Assembly (NCBI GenBank): GCA_020064725.1
Contig: JAGTWJ010000001.1
Span: 4,836,001-4,900,000, forward strand
Source: Drechslerella dactyloides
Lineage: Eukaryota; Ascomycota; Orbiliomycetes; Orbiliales; Orbiliaceae
DNA: 64,000 bases
Direction: 5' to 3'
The translations under genes were made by a program, and so were the position numbers. Below, one piece after another: positions 11,301-23,290 of the stretch. How positions within the stretch are numbered: the first letter of the stretch is position 1; each line of letters begins with the position of its first letter. The notes beneath the pieces were generated by a model, which saw only the letters and a program-made list of their open reading frames with translations, made no database searches and was not told the DNA's origin.

Positions 11301-13312
11301 GGACATGCAGTGCAGTGCGTCTGGACAGGAGCTCGATCCTGGGTCAACCAACGTGGCAATATATTATCACACGCGGCCATGTAATAACAGACGATGCAAG
11401 GAGTATGAGACGGCAATGGAGGGTTCTCAAGTCGCATCCTGGCTCGGGCAGCCTGCGCGGAGTGGACGTTCGCTGCCTGCCTGCCTGCCGTTGTACCGTA
11501 TACCCACAGGAGTCTTGTGCGAATTTATACGGACCTGGTGGTACTCCTAGACTGTATCGTATTCCGAGTATACATCGAGTGAAATAATATTTTAATACAC
11601 ACCCTGTGAATACCGATAGATATCGGTGCTACTCCTCGTGCATGTCCGGTCCAATGGCCGCCATCCCATGATAATCGATGGCGGATCTAGTCTCCCATTG
11701 ACCTTTCAACTCAGCTATAGCGGCCTCTGATATTATATCTTGCCGACCCGCCCTCGAGCCCTCACTCGCCCCCCTCATACCAGCACTAGTATACTACCAG
11801 CTGCTCGTCTCAAAGTTTGCAGGCGGTGACTGCAGCTAGCTGGCCTCAAACACCACCTGTCCTCGCGCTGGCTGGCGTGGGAGACCTTGTAGACGCCAGT
11901 GCCCCAAGCAGAGCAGCCGGCCTGCAGCTGTGGACGACGTGCATCGGTGTGCATATGCTCTCATCCGAATATTCCTTTTCCTGGGAGCTTCTTCTTCGCC
12001 CCGGCTGCTCTTCGAGTCCGCTTTCGAGCGAGCCTTGAAGATACCCTTTCGAAAGATCCATCGCGGACCGCTGCTTCGGTGTGCTCTTACTCGATTTAAT
12101 TTGATTGCATTGGCATCATCACCGCGCCGCGATTCAATCCAATCCTGTCCTGCAGGCCCGGTCAGATTGCTCTCCTCAGCCAACACCACCTCCTCAATCG
12201 AAAAACCTCACACCTCTTCCCGCTCTCGCACACCCATCCACACCCTTCACTTCCTCCACCTCCTTCGCTCGCTCGACCATCTCCCGCCGACGTATCGCCT
12301 CTTCGCGCTCGCCGTCGCCCGGAACTTCCCCTTGGAAGTGTCTTGTTTCCGCTCTCCGCCAATCGAGTGCCCCGGTCGTCCCGCTCGTGTGCACCTGCTC
12401 GGCCAAGACGCAGCCCGTCTGCTTTCCTGCGCGCTCTGGTTTGGTAGCGTCCAGCTGTCGACACCACCGCCGCCACCTCCTCCAAAACCTCCTTTGACGA
12501 AAGGAAGGGGCCGTGGACCCTTCTTATTCCCGCTTTTCGCTTCGTTTTCTCCCTTCCTGTTTTTCCAGCTGGGAAAAAGAAGGGCAAACACAAATTCTCC
12601 GAGCAAGAACTCCCTGCGAAAAAAGACGATCGTGGCCGCTATATCCTGCTGTCACCACGTTTCTCACGAGCGACAGAAAGAACGAATCCACGAACGCCCT
12701 CCTCCCCGTCCCCGACGGCCGGCTCCAAGACAGACACGCGGGACAGAATCCACCTCGTACAGCCGGCGGCCGCACGAAGCCAACTCAGAGTTCGCAATTT
12801 GAACGACACGACCGTATCTGGCGGCCGTCATATCGGGATTTTTAGCTTTACCTTGTCGCGACGACTACTCGCTTATCGATTCAACTTGCCCTTCGTAGAC
12901 AGCTATACCGAAGCTCCGACCTTTCCGTTTATATACATGCAAGGCCTTTTATCCAGCATGAGAAACATCCCCTAAGAACATGAGCAGGCAGGCTCCTACG
13001 GCCATCCCCTATACTCTTGGTTGATCGATCGTATACCCACTATCTCGCTCTCCCTCTTTTCGCCTGCTTCAAACAGCATTCCCAAACGGCTTTCCTAACG
13101 TTATTCAAATCGTATAAACCAAACATCATGTAAGGCTGCAGTCTCGCTCAGAGTTTTTGTTTTCTTTTCATTTCTCTTAGCCGAGTCCAAGGATCTAAAC
13201 TGATATATTCTCGGTCCTAGAGCCTGTTGTACATACTCCCATACCTAGTGGCACCCCTTGCTTTCCCCCGCTTCGACCGCTAGCCGCCATCACCACTACC
13301 ACCATCACCACC
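8333..13312. other. 5 kb gene desert with CT-rich 5' leader of the kelch gene
   Basis: I see no credible gene. There are short simple-sequence patches: a GT-rich run near 9905-9940, GCGAT repeats near 10040 and TGCC repeats near 11477-11492. From about 12100 to 13100 the plus strand is rich in C and T, as in long fungal 5' leaders. This leaves long open frames on both strands that look like composition artefacts. Such a long upstream region suggests complex regulation of the kelch gene or an unannotated non-coding transcript. Confidence 0.5.
13130..13180 (+). other. Candidate 5'-UTR intron of the kelch gene, overlapping an ATG-TAA start-stop
   Basis: GTAAGG at 13130 and TTTCTCTTAG ending at 13180 bound a 51-nt candidate intron with a strong polypyrimidine tract. 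The donor G is also the G of an ATG (13128-13130) followed at once by TAA, so unspliced RNA would carry a one-codon upstream ORF that splicing removes. It is 133 nt before the start codon. Confidence 0.45.
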
Positions 13313-15541
13313 ATGGCAGCGACAGCGCCGGCTGTCGCAAATAACGGGCCCATGGCCAACGGCGGGAGTGGCCAGATGCGTTCGCAAACGCCCACCGCGT
13401 CGGCGGCCCAGTCGTCCCAGAACTTCTCCTCCTTGGTATCCCGAGTCCTCAGCACTTCCGGCAAGGAGCCTCCATCGCTCGTAGGCTCCTCGACTACCAT
13501 TGTTGGCGACTTTCTCTATGTCTTCGGCGGCCGAATATTATCCAAAAATCGACCCCAACTGACGTCCGACATGTACCTCCTCAACCTACTGACCCGAGCG
13601 TGGTCTAAAGTCGAGCAGTTCGGCGAGATACCCGCCCCGAGATACTTCCATTCCGTTTGCGCTCTCGGTGACACCAAGCTGGTTTGTTTCGGTGGGATGA
13701 GCCCTGCAACCGCGAGCACCCTGCAACAACCAGAAGCCACACCCCAGATAGCACAGGGAGAGAATGGGCGCGAAGGAGCCAATGAAGTTGTCGTAATGTC
13801 TGACATTCACATCTTCGACATCCAAACGAGGACATGGTCCTACGTGTTTCAGGCCGAGCCGCCGGAAGGAAGATACGCGCACTGTGCGACCATCTTGCCG
13901 ACTTCGGCTGTCTTCTCCACCTTGACCGGTGTAGCAGCGGCCTTTGACAGCGGCGTTATCGATGGAACCGGTGGTGCGGAGATGATCATTGTTGGCGGGC
14001 AGGATTCGGCGAATCACTATATCGAGGAGATCAATGTTTTCAACCTGCGGAGTCTAAAGTGGACCAGCACAAACTCGTTGGATAGATCGTGCGGGGCATA
14101 CAGGAGCGTGGTCACGCCTCTTGGCCCATCGCTATTACCCGACGCCATCGGCGCGGGCAAGCAAGAGCCCGAACCGAACCCAGAAGAGACGCGCAATGTT
14201 CCGGCCGATACGAACGCCATGCTCATCTACTCGAATTATAATTTCCTGGACGTCAAGCTGGAGCTACAGATCAGATACCACGATGGCAAGCTGGTTGAGA
14301 AGCCGATGAACGGCCTTGTGTCGCCTCCGGGATTGCGGTTCCCGAACGGCGGAGTGATCGATTCGCACTTTGTCGTATCAGGCACATACCTCACCTCGTC
14401 GAAGCAGGAATACGCACTATGGGCGCTAGACTTGCGGACCTTGACTTGGTCGCGAATAGACGCAGGACAAGTGTTTTCGCAGGGTAGCTGGAATCGAGGC
14501 ATACTGTGGAAGAAGCGCAATCGGTTCATAATTCTTGGAAACAAGCAGCGGAGCTTAGTCGAAGACTATAACCACCGACGGATCAACTCGTCCCACCTCT
14601 GCATGGTCGAGCTTGAGGCCTTTGGTATCTACGAGAACCCGCGGAAGTCGCTGCAATACCCTGGCCCGAGAAACTTCTCGAAGCCGGCTCAGGAGCTCGG
14701 CAAGCTCGTGCTGGGACTCAAAGACATGGCGGACATGGAGTTCCTGTCGATTGATAATGCAAGCATACCCGTCAACTCCCGCATCATCGCGCGGAGATGG
14801 GGACCCTACTTTATCGAGCTGCTGAACAAAGCAGCCTCGTCGCCCGACAAGACGAGGCCGCAATCTCCATCATCCATCGAGACGCCACCGAGCGCAAATA
14901 TGTTACCGCCTTTCTCGCGCCCACGAACGCTATTCCTACCCCACACCCATCAGACGCTGCTGACCCTCGTCCACTGGTTCTACACGTGCTCGCTGCCAGA
15001 GGCGAGCCACGCGCAGTCCAGCCCGCAGGTGCTCTGCTCGCTGCTCCAGCTTGCCCGGTCGTACCGGATCGAAGGGCTGCTGGAGGCCGTCGTCGAGCGA
15101 CTGCACGAGGTTCTCGACAGCCGGAACGCCGCCGCGGTCTTCAACGCGGCTGCAATGGCGGCAGGCGGCGGCGCATCGCTCCGTCTTAAGAAGCTGAACC
15201 TCCTCGGCGACGTGAGCGACGGCAAGCTGAAGAAGGCGAACCACGTGCCCGACACGCCGGACGCAAACGGCGAGCCGAACCACATGAGCCCCGCGTCGGA
15301 CGGGCCGCTGCTACAGGACGGCGAACTTGGGCTCGACGAGGAGGCCTGGGACGGCCGGGGCGGCGTGAGCCCCGTCGTCGGGCTGCAGAAGCGCGGACTG
15401 AGAGGCCTGATGGACAGCCGGCGGGTACGCGAGCGCGGGCGAAGTCTGGGCGCCGGCACGATGATGTCCGGGTCGCCGGGTAATGGTAATTCCGGGGCAG
15501 GCGCAGAACAGACGCCTGCGAGTTCTCTAACATCGCCATAG
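13313..15541 (+). CDS. Kelch-repeat and BTB-domain protein, Ral2/Mds3-Pmd1-like
   Basis: Single exon, 742 residues, with a strong start context (CACCATGGC). After a low-complexity N-terminus, residues about 55-360 form kelch blades (LYVFGGRILS, RYFHSVCALG, CFGGMSP, MIIVGGQDS). Residues about 470-610 resemble a BTB/POZ fold: PVNSRIIARRWGPYF, then HQTLLTLVHWFYTCSLPE and VLCSLLQLARSYRIEGLLEA. The C-terminus is disordered. This order matches fungal proteins of the S. pombe Ral2 and S. cerevisiae Mds3/Pmd1 type, scaffolds acting on Ras/TOR/pH signalling, morphogenesis and sporulation. I cannot separate the two by eye. Its very long CT-rich upstream region suits a regulated signalling gene. Confidence 0.8.
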   Translation: MAATAPAVANNGPMANGGSGQMRSQTPTASAAQSSQNFSSLVSRVLSTSGKEPPSLVGSSTTIVGDFLYVFGGRILSKNRPQLTSDMYLLNLLTRAWSKVEQFGEIPAPRYFHSVCALGDTKLVCFGGMSPATASTLQQPEATPQIAQGENGREGANEVVVMSDIHIFDIQTRTWSYVFQAEPPEGRYAHCATILPTSAVFSTLTGVAAAFDSGVIDGTGGAEMIIVGGQDSANHYIEEINVFNLRSLKWTSTNSLDRSCGAYRSVVTPLGPSLLPDAIGAGKQEPEPNPEETRNVPADTNAMLIYSNYNFLDVKLELQIRYHDGKLVEKPMNGLVSPPGLRFPNGGVIDSHFVVSGTYLTSSKQEYALWALDLRTLTWSRIDAGQVFSQGSWNRGILWKKRNRFIILGNKQRSLVEDYNHRRINSSHLCMVELEAFGIYENPRKSLQYPGPRNFSKPAQELGKLVLGLKDMADMEFLSIDNASIPVNSRIIARRWGPYFIELLNKAASSPDKTRPQSPSSIETPPSANMLPPFSRPRTLFLPHTHQTLLTLVHWFYTCSLPEASHAQSSPQVLCSLLQLARSYRIEGLLEAVVERLHEVLDSRNAAAVFNAAAMAAGGGASLRLKKLNLLGDVSDGKLKKANHVPDTPDANGEPNHMSPASDGPLLQDGELGLDEEAWDGRGGVSPVVGLQKRGLRGLMDSRRVRERGRSLGAGTMMSGSPGNGNSGAGAEQTPASSLTSP

Positions 15542-16607
15542 GCGAATGCCCCGTTCCCGGATAGTTCCCCTCCCCGCTTTTTGTTTTCGATCTCTTTTGG
15601 ATATCGCTGCATTTTCACCAGTTGTGTCACGAAGCGCTGCATATTGTACTGACCATCCATATCGTACTGTATCGTATCCTGTAAAAAGAAGCCCAGGTGC
15701 ATTGTTACACCGGCTTATCGATCTGCCGCGATTTCAATCTGCAGCTATCGACGTTGAGATGTTTTCTTTCTCTTCTTTTTTTCTGTGTTTAACGTTTTTC
15801 GATCTCGATCTCGATCTCGTCGACTCTCGAAACTGTGCATCTAGCTAGCTACCTTGGCTGTTGTTCCGGTGTTAACTTCACGTTCTTCTTCGCGATCGCT
15901 TTGGCCCGTTTGATATGATGCGCGCTGCTGTATTATCTCTCTCATCTCATCTTCTACTCACTGACATACTTGCTCTATCTGATATGAACTGCGACAAGCA
16001 CAGCTACGGAGTTTCTTTTGTTACGATCGATTGACATCATATTCAAATTTTCTCTTTTTATATCTTGAAGCTATCAAGTATGGGGTGTATACGTGCGTAC
16101 GTGACTTTGATACATTCCACTCTGATCATCCAATGTCCGTCCACTGTTCTATAGTATACTTTTCCAGATACTTGGGTTCGACTCCGAGGTTAATGGGTTT
16201 CGTGATATATACTATTTAGATCTAGCGATGTCTTCAGGACATGCCAGCACCGCTGTTCGTCATTCGTGCGATCGATTAATTTGCGGTACCATCATTTAAT
16301 TCCGAATTTAAATCTGCACATGAGTCCAAGACCAGGACAACGATATATAGCTTCGCGCATGCGAACCGATCTGATATCCCAGAAACTGGGCGCTTGCTGG
16401 CAAGTCTGTATAACGTGCGGAGTATACACTTTTAAGATCTTAACGCATGCATGCACACCGCATGAGGGCTCAAATTTATCGCTCTAACACCCCGCTGTGC
16501 CACAGCATATCCGACCAACCCTCCCCTCACTCCACCGAATTTAACACACAAGTATATAATATATATCGTATACATGCACTGCACACTGATTCCAAAAACC
16601 ACACACC
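15542..16607. other. Convergent 3' region
   Basis: Lies between the kelch gene (+) and the mutarotase (-), so it holds both 3' UTRs and terminators. It is T-rich, with a short TCGATC run near 15797-15822 and AT-rich stretches near 16190 and 16550. No gene seen. Confidence 0.5.
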
Positions 16608-17735
16608 CTACAAATGCGCCTTATGCACAACCCCGCCCTCCCACGTCGCGCCAGCCTCCAGCGTCTGCCAGGCCGCGACGCTGCCAGCCTCAACACAGAT
16701 CATCTGCTGGTACCCGTCCTTCGGCTCCCAGTCGGCGATCTTGCCCGCGCCGTCCGCCCAGGGGTTCCAGATCACGACGTCCTTTAGGCCGACTTTGGAC
16801 ACGGTGAAGACGGGCTTGTTGTCCGCGGTGGCGTCGACGATGGAGAGCTCGTCCGGGGCGGAGCGGTAGATGCGGTCGGTTTGGGCGGTGATGCGGAGGG
16901 TTTCGTTTGATTCGGTGTGTTCAGTGAGGCCGAGGGTTTTGTCGTTGTAGGTTAGGCCGTTGAGGCCGTTGATGGCGATCTTGTTGACGTCCTGAAGATT
17001 GTCAGCATGATTCATCTCTCACTACTATTCCCTCCGCACAGACAATACTTTGAGATACTGCTGGGCCGTGTGTAGGATGTATGTGTAGAACAAGTACGAA
17101 ACAATTGCGACGGGATGGACAACGAGTCAATAGAAGCATATACATATACATACCGGCACGTGTAGGTACGTGTGGAACAGCACGTTGAAGTCAAACGCCG
17201 CGCTGTCACCCTGCCCGGCATTCTGCACCACCATCTTGGTCTCCAGCGTGCTCGACGTCAACGTGACCGAGTAAATCAACCCAAAGGCGCCCCCCCACTT
17301 TGCCCGCGTCTCCTCGTCCAAGCTCTGCGCGTTCAGTCCAAAGTCCACGCAAATGTTCGCCTCCCCCGCGCTCTCCCCCTCCGTCCGGCCGAGCAGCTCC
17401 CACCGCGTCGTCCGCGCGAAGCCGTGCTGCGGGAGCTTCTCGGCGGCGGTGCCGGCTTGCGGGGGCCCGAAGACCGGGAAGACGAGCGGGATGCCGCCGC
17501 GGACGGCCTTGCTGCCGTCGAGGGCCGATGCCGTGGAGAGCCACAGCTGCTCGCGGCCGTGCGCGGTCCAGGAGATGACGGTGGCGCCGTAGAGGAGGAT
17601 CGTGGCGGAGGCGCCGGAGGGGTGGGAGAGGGTGACGCGATCGGAGGACTGGGTTAGGGTTGCGTGGGAGGATGTGGTTTCGGCGGCGGCGGCCGTGACG
17701 TCGAGAGTGGGCGGTTTCTTCTTGTCGCCGACCAT
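16608..17735 (-). CDS. Glucose-6-phosphate 1-epimerase (hexose-6-phosphate mutarotase)
   Basis: Cytosolic enzyme interconverting alpha and beta anomers of hexose 6-phosphates, related to yeast YMR099C and the aldose 1-epimerase superfamily. Two exons, 17735-17154 and 16991-16608, give 321 residues. The intron (16992-17153) has a GTATGT donor and a CTTCAG acceptor and splits after FHTYLHVP. Family marks are GATVISW, GGIPLVFPVFGPP, LPQHGFARTTRWE, FNVLFHTYLHV (candidate catalytic His), VIWNPWADGA and MICVEAGSV (candidate catalytic Glu). It faces away from the kelch gene and is tandem with the peroxiredoxin, about 590 bp upstream. Confidence 0.92.
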
Positions 17736-18326
17736 TGTAGCTGTATGTATATGTTTCTGGGGCTTAATTGGGTGTGTGAATGGGGTTTATAGGCTGGTGG
17801 AGCGGCAGAGGAGGAAGATGCTGATGATGAGGTTGAGGGGCGGCTATTCGCAATGGGGATGACGATATCAGAGCGGGGAGGCGGGGCGGCGGTTGTGTTG
17901 CGGCAGCCCCGCTTTGTGGCATTTGTCAACGGCGTCTTTGCAATGGATACTACTAGCTACTACGCCTAGGATATACGAGATGCAAGGCACGATTGTTTCT
18001 ACAGTAGGCTTCGGGCGCAGTGTCATGAGATAACGTGTCATTCGGAGCTAGCTAGTGCTGGTACCCGCGTACAATTCAGGCACCCGCAGATGCGCGCAGA
18101 GGAAAGATAATAAGGATACAAGACGTCGTCTAACGACATCAATATACCACAAATACATCCCCCCCACGTAGCGAGCAATTGACTCCTCAGACGAGAAGCC
18201 ATCGAACCAGATTACAAATTACCTCTCCGTCATCGTCCGTAATATAGCCCGGTCAGACAGACTTTTTCCAAAAAAAAAAAGTAGAGATTAAAATAAAGAG
18301 CTTAACAGATATCAAAAACAGCTCGC
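17736..18326. other. Intergenic: mutarotase promoter and peroxiredoxin 3' end
   Basis: About 590 bp between two minus-strand genes. It contains a poly-A run near 18271-18281 and no open frame worth calling. Confidence 0.5.
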
Positions 18327-19500
18327 TCAAACAACCGTGGCCTTCTCCTTCGGCAGCGGAGTGAACCGAAGGTACGGCTTGACGATTCTCATCTCCGGCC
18401 AGATAGTCTTCGCCTCCTCCGTCTTGACGGAGGGAGCGACAATGACGTCGTCGCCAGGCTGCCAGTTGACGGGCGTGGTGACCTTGTACTTGTCGCCGGT
18501 CTGCAGGCTGTCGACGATGCGCAGGACCTCAGCAGAGTTGCGGCCGGTGGAGGCCGGGTAGGAGAGGATCGTGCGGATCGTCTTCTTGGGGTCGACGATG
18601 AAGACGGAGCGGATGGTGAACGCAATGCCCTTCTCGTCGACGTTCTGCGTAGCATCCGCGTTGTCAGCGTGGGGTTTTTTCTTCCGAAGACGTGGTGGGC
18701 GACGGATAGAGGGATTTAAGGCTTGCAGGGATGCCGTGGGTAGGGCTAGCTCCACTTGGCAGGTGTCGGGCATTATTTTTATTTTATAAATCCACGGCGA
18801 CCAACAGCTGACCGGTCGATTCTGCAGCCCAGCCCAGCCGGGATATATCGTGACGTGACGTGCGGCCAGGGCAAGAGCTTTTTTTATACGAGGCGGGGAG
18901 GGACGGAGAGGGGCATGCATGCATGCCGGTGGGGGAATGTCATGGAGAACGTACGGTGGTGTCCTGGTAGTCCAGCATGTCGTAGAGCAAGGCGATCTTG
19001 CGCTGCTTGTCCGCGATGACGGGGAAGTTGACGGAGGTCTTCGAGAGCTCGTTGATGTCCTTGACCCAGCCGTCGTGCGACTCGAGGGTATTGGCGGAGA
19101 GGCCAATCAGCTTGACGTTGCGCTTCTTGAACTCGGGCTCGAGCTGGGCCATGGCACCGAGCTCGGTCGTGCACACGGGCGTGTAGTCTGCGGACGCGCA
19201 GGCACTGTCATCAGCCGAATGTCCATTGAAGTCTACTACGTGAATGTGCACAGAGGGTGAACATGGACGCACCTTCCGGATGGGAGAAGAAGACCACCCA
19301 GCCGTCACCGATGTATTCGTGGAACTTGACAGTGCCCTGCAGCAGAAGACATATCGTTAGACGCAAATCCGGTTGCAACAGCTGTAGCCATCGCGGGATC
19401 TTGAGAAGGGCGAGCAAGCACGCACTTGGGTGGTCTCGGCCTCGAAGTCGGGAGCAGTGCTGCCCAGGCGGAGTCTCGGAGAGGTGGTTTCGGAACTCAT
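18327..19500 (-). CDS. 1-Cys peroxiredoxin (Prx6/Prx1 type)
   Basis: Thiol peroxidase reducing hydrogen peroxide and alkyl hydroperoxides. Four exons (19500-19426, 19336-19273, 19187-18955, 18644-18327) give 229 residues. It starts MSSETTSPRLRLGSTAPDFE. The peroxidatic cysteine is Cys52 in DYTPVCTTELG. The C-terminal half has the Prx6-type extension (SVFIVDPKKTIRTILSYPAS, TPVNWQPGDDVIVAP), and the resolving Cys of 2-Cys enzymes is absent. No mitochondrial leader is visible, so a cytosolic form is likely. Introns 1 and 2 are 85-90 nt, but intron 3 (18645-18954) is 310 nt, unusually long here. Confidence 0.93.
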
Positions 19501-21609
19501 GTTGGTCAACTGTGTGAGAAAAGAGGTATCAAGCTCTTGTTCTTCTTGTTTTCTCGAGATGTGCTACGGCTGGATGCAAATACGGGCGATGGCGGTGATT
19601 GCGATGGATGAGAGAAGAAGAGGGTGAGCAAGAAGGCGGGGATAGCGCCCTTATATACAGCTCACGCCCTCGACAGAGTGGCATTCTCTCACGTCGGCCC
19701 ACGGCGGCGACATGACACCATCGCTCGACCAGATGAACTCACCCGTTGCAGGCTAGCCTCCCCGCCGTCTTCCCGGTACCGGCCTCCGTCTCGTTCACAT
19801 TTCTAAGCGCAGGGGGGGCAGAAGGTTCGCCGTCGGTGCGAGCTGATGCTGTTGGAGGGGGAGGGGCGAGGAAACGCGCGCAGTTGCTCGATTGCGTGAT
19901 CGAACGTCTGCCTGAGCTCGGCTGCTGATTCGCCGGCCGGGCTCAACCTCCGCCCCACCCAGCTGAATCCAATCCGCCCTCGATACCGCATCTCGGACGG
20001 CCACGGTCGAGATGATGCGTCCCGTATCAGCCAGTGCCCTTCTCTCGTATTTCCGGTCAGATAGTTGCCCGGGGCGTAACTCACGCCATCCAGCTCATAC
20101 GGACATCGACGGACATCGACAGTTGACAGCATCGACCATCTACGCAATGACAGAACGCCAGGTCGACATACCAAGGTCTTGTCTCGCATGCCGCCGAGCC
20201 CAAGATCCCTGACGGATGATCACCGACTACAGCTTACGTGCTCGTGAACCCTGCGCGACTCGTCGCATCGAACCCCCGCGTCGCCGGCTCAAGGCCTGCC
20301 TTCCCGCCGCGCTGTCTCCTCTCAAGCCCAACCTGATATACATTAGCTAAGTGAATACTAAGGCTGCAACAGCCAAGCTGGCGAGCTATATCAATGGCCT
20401 GCTATTGCTTTCGTCGCAGTTCAAGCTGCAAGTTCGCCTACTCACCTGCAGCTGACGCGGGTTGGCACGGCTTAGCTTAGTGCTGGACGCTCCGTCTCGA
20501 GCTGTCGACTCGACCCGCCAGCTTTTGAATCCTGAGTGCAATTTGATTCCCGAGAACGTACTGGAAAATGGTCGAAGATACAATTATATGTCCGGGTAAT
20601 GCCACTCGGGCGTTGGTCTCGCTTGACGTGAATGCAATGCCTCGTTCCTATTCGACGGATTATCGTGAGCTGTACACCGTTGCACTGCAGTCGGTCGACT
20701 CGCGAACCCCGCGCGCACACAAGCGTAATTAAGCGAGCTGCTGAATGCCGCCGCTGACTCGAGACCGAGGTCGTAAACCCCGTATATCATTGCAAATTAA
20801 TTGAACGTACGGTACCTGTCGGATGATACCCCAAAAGATAGGATATCGCCGAGCCATTCTTTCCATCTGGAGTCATATGCATATACACTGAAGCCTGCCA
20901 GATGCCGCATTGGCACCTTGAAACCCGAGTGGAGAATCCGGTGTGCGCATGTGCAGTTTTGCGAGGAGCAAACTGCAGGTGCTTAACTCATCTTGAGTCT
21001 AGCATCATGCATTCCGCGTTACAGAAAATTCTAGTCACCTCTAGCGTCTCGGGCTGAAGTCATAGCGGGTATCTTGGGCTGTAGGGCTGAAGCTTGACCA
21101 ACGGGTCCAAACTCCACACTTACCTAATAACCACCATGCATTTGAACGCACGATTGATATCAACTGCGGGGCATCCTCGCTTCAACGATGATATCTCCTG
21201 CATGCCAAAGCTAAAGCCCTATTTGTGATCACGCTTACTCGCAATTTAAACAATGCAGCCGGCTAAACATTACTATATTACATTAACTATACCGCTCAGC
21301 TCCAGCTGAACGTACGGAACTAAGTATCGTACGCATATATCTATAAAAAAAATCCCCACAATGGCAATGCAACCGGGTCGACGAATCCAGGACGGCCGGC
21401 GGACGTGGACGTGGACGTAACTCAAAACTCCAACATGACGTACCGACGTGGCGTAAAAAGCACCCGCACTTCAAACCGCACGCTGCACTAGCTCTGAAAT
21501 CCAAATCCGAATACAATCAATCCCTATGAAAATCCAACTGCTAACATCTGTGCCCTGCTATGCCGTATAACGCAATGAAATGCAATGTGGTAAGTTGTCG
21601 TCTCGCGCA
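19501..21609. other. 2.1 kb gene-free interval
   Basis: The first few hundred bases are the peroxiredoxin promoter, including a TATATA-like patch near 19652. The rest has no recognisable gene. GGACGT repeats occur near 21401-21418 and AT-rich DNA near 21270-21350, next to the noxR terminator. Confidence 0.5.
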
Positions 21610-23290
21610 TCACGGATCAGACACCCATATCTAAAACGTCCAGTTAGCCAACCTGAACTATTGATACGCGCATGCGCACCAAGAAGAATAAGAGTGGTGT
21701 ACGAACCTCCATCCTGCCCACCCCCGCGTCCGTCTTCCGCGCCGAACTGGCACACATGTCAATCGCATGGTCCAGGTCCTCCTCGTCGGCAAGTAATATC
21801 TGCTGCCCGTCCTCGTCTTTGAATTTGATCTTGCAGGCGCCGCGCAGCTTGAGCTTGGACTGCACGCGGGCCATCAGCTCGCGGAAGGAGACCGTCGGGT
21901 CGATGTAGATGACGATCAGGTCGTCGTGGTGTATCTTTACTTTTATCTGCAGTAAAATTGTCGTGTCAGCGATTAATCATCAAACACCACGAGCGTGAAG
22001 TGTATATATTTGCGGATGTGGATGACTATGTACCTTCTTCATATTGCCAAAGTTCGTCCGCTCGCCCCTCCGCAGCACGACAAAGTCCGTCGTGGAGCCG
22101 GACGACGGCCGCGACGCCTCGCTCCACCCGCTGTACTCCGACCCATAGTAATCCGGCACGTAATCGTAGTCGTCATCGCTGGTGTTGATGCTGCTGCCGC
22201 TGCTACTGCTGCTGCTGATGCTGCTGTTGGATGATCCCGCGCTGTATTTATCCACCGGCACGGGGGGAAGCGGCAACGGCGGCCGGCTGGAGTTGCTGCT
22301 TATGCTGAGTTTCCGGCCAAGATCCGTTCGGCTCGTGAGCGGCGGCGGCGCGATGGCAATCTTGTGGTGGTCGCGCGGCTTCTGCGTGGCGATTGTCGCG
22401 GGCCGGCGCTTCTCCGTCGGTATCGGCGGGAGGTTCTTGTCGCTGCTGACTTTGCGGCTGTGGTGCGAGGGCAGGGTGATGGCGGATTTCGACCGCTGGT
22501 GCGGCCGCGAGTCCGTCGGCGTCTTCTTCACGTCGGCGCTCTGGTTCGGCCGGTGGCCCGCCGTGCGGATCTTCGCCTCCGTGATCCGGAATATCGTGCC
22601 GACGGGCACGGAGAACACGGTGTAGCCTTCCCCGCGGTGCCGCAGCGCTTCGTCGATGACTTCGTGGCGGTCGGGTATCTTCTTCTCGCGGGCGGCGTTC
22701 GCGAGGTCGAGCATGGAGGCGTCCTTGCGGCCGAGGTGGCGGTGGCAGAGGCCGCGGTTGAAGAGCACCTCGCAGGAGTAGAGGCTGAAGTTCAGGCCGA
22801 GCTGTTCGTAGTCGATGTGCTTGTTGTTGCGCATGTGCTGCCGCGCGGTGGCAAAGTCGGTGAGGGCGTCGTCGTATTTCGCGATCAGAAAGTTGGAGAC
22901 ACCGCGCTGGAAGTAGGCGATGGCGAGGTACTGGTCTTTCTTGAGGGCCTTGTTGAAGGACGATATCTAGATATTCCTTGTTAGGATTCTTTGATTCCTA
23001 TGCCTGGGTGAACATATATATGATTACGTACGGCCTTCTCGTGCTCGCCAATGGTGGCGTATATGATGCCAATGTTGAAGTAGATCCGGGCGCTGGCATC
23101 GTGGATGACCTCGAAGCCGGCCAGTGCCCCGGCAAAGTCGCCAATATCGTACCGCTCGGACGCATCCACCCACGTCTCGTATACCTCCTATCGATAGACG
23201 ACGACAACCCCCGTCAGCGACACCGTCGACAATACACTTACTCATGCATCCCTGTCAGGTCGAATATCGACATACCTTTTTGAACGACAT
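21610..23290 (-). CDS. noxR: NADPH oxidase regulator NoxR (p67phox-like, TPR + PB1)
   Basis: Activator of fungal NADPH oxidases NoxA/NoxB, working with RacA and binding Cdc24/Bem1-type partners through PB1; needed for superoxide signalling in development. Five exons (23290-23276, 23187-23032, 22966-22034, 21946-21707, 21630-21610) give 454 residues. The first exon is only MSFKK. TPR repeats fill about residues 6-130 (FNIGIIYATIGEHEKA, YLAIAYFQRGVSNF, SCEVLFNRGLCHRHLG). EGYTVFSVPVGTIFR follows as in known NoxR. Residues about 170-355 are disordered with a proline patch (PLPLPPVPVDKY) and a poly-Ser run. PB1 occupies about 369-454 with the acidic OPCA segment (KFKDEDGQQ...DEEDLDHAI). The last exon encodes only IWVSDP and the stop. 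Confidence 0.95.

Noticed and set aside
11930..12802. 290-residue plus-strand open frame before the kelch gene
   Set aside because: Lies in CT-rich leader DNA where both strands stay open; no domain-like segments.
14980..15702. 240-residue open frame antisense to the kelch gene
   Set aside because: Ser/Pro/Arg-rich shadow of a GC-rich coding region on the other strand.
16170..16195. T-loop-like GGTTCGACTCC suggesting a tRNA
   Set aside because: No matching T-stem, anticodon arm or acceptor stem around it.
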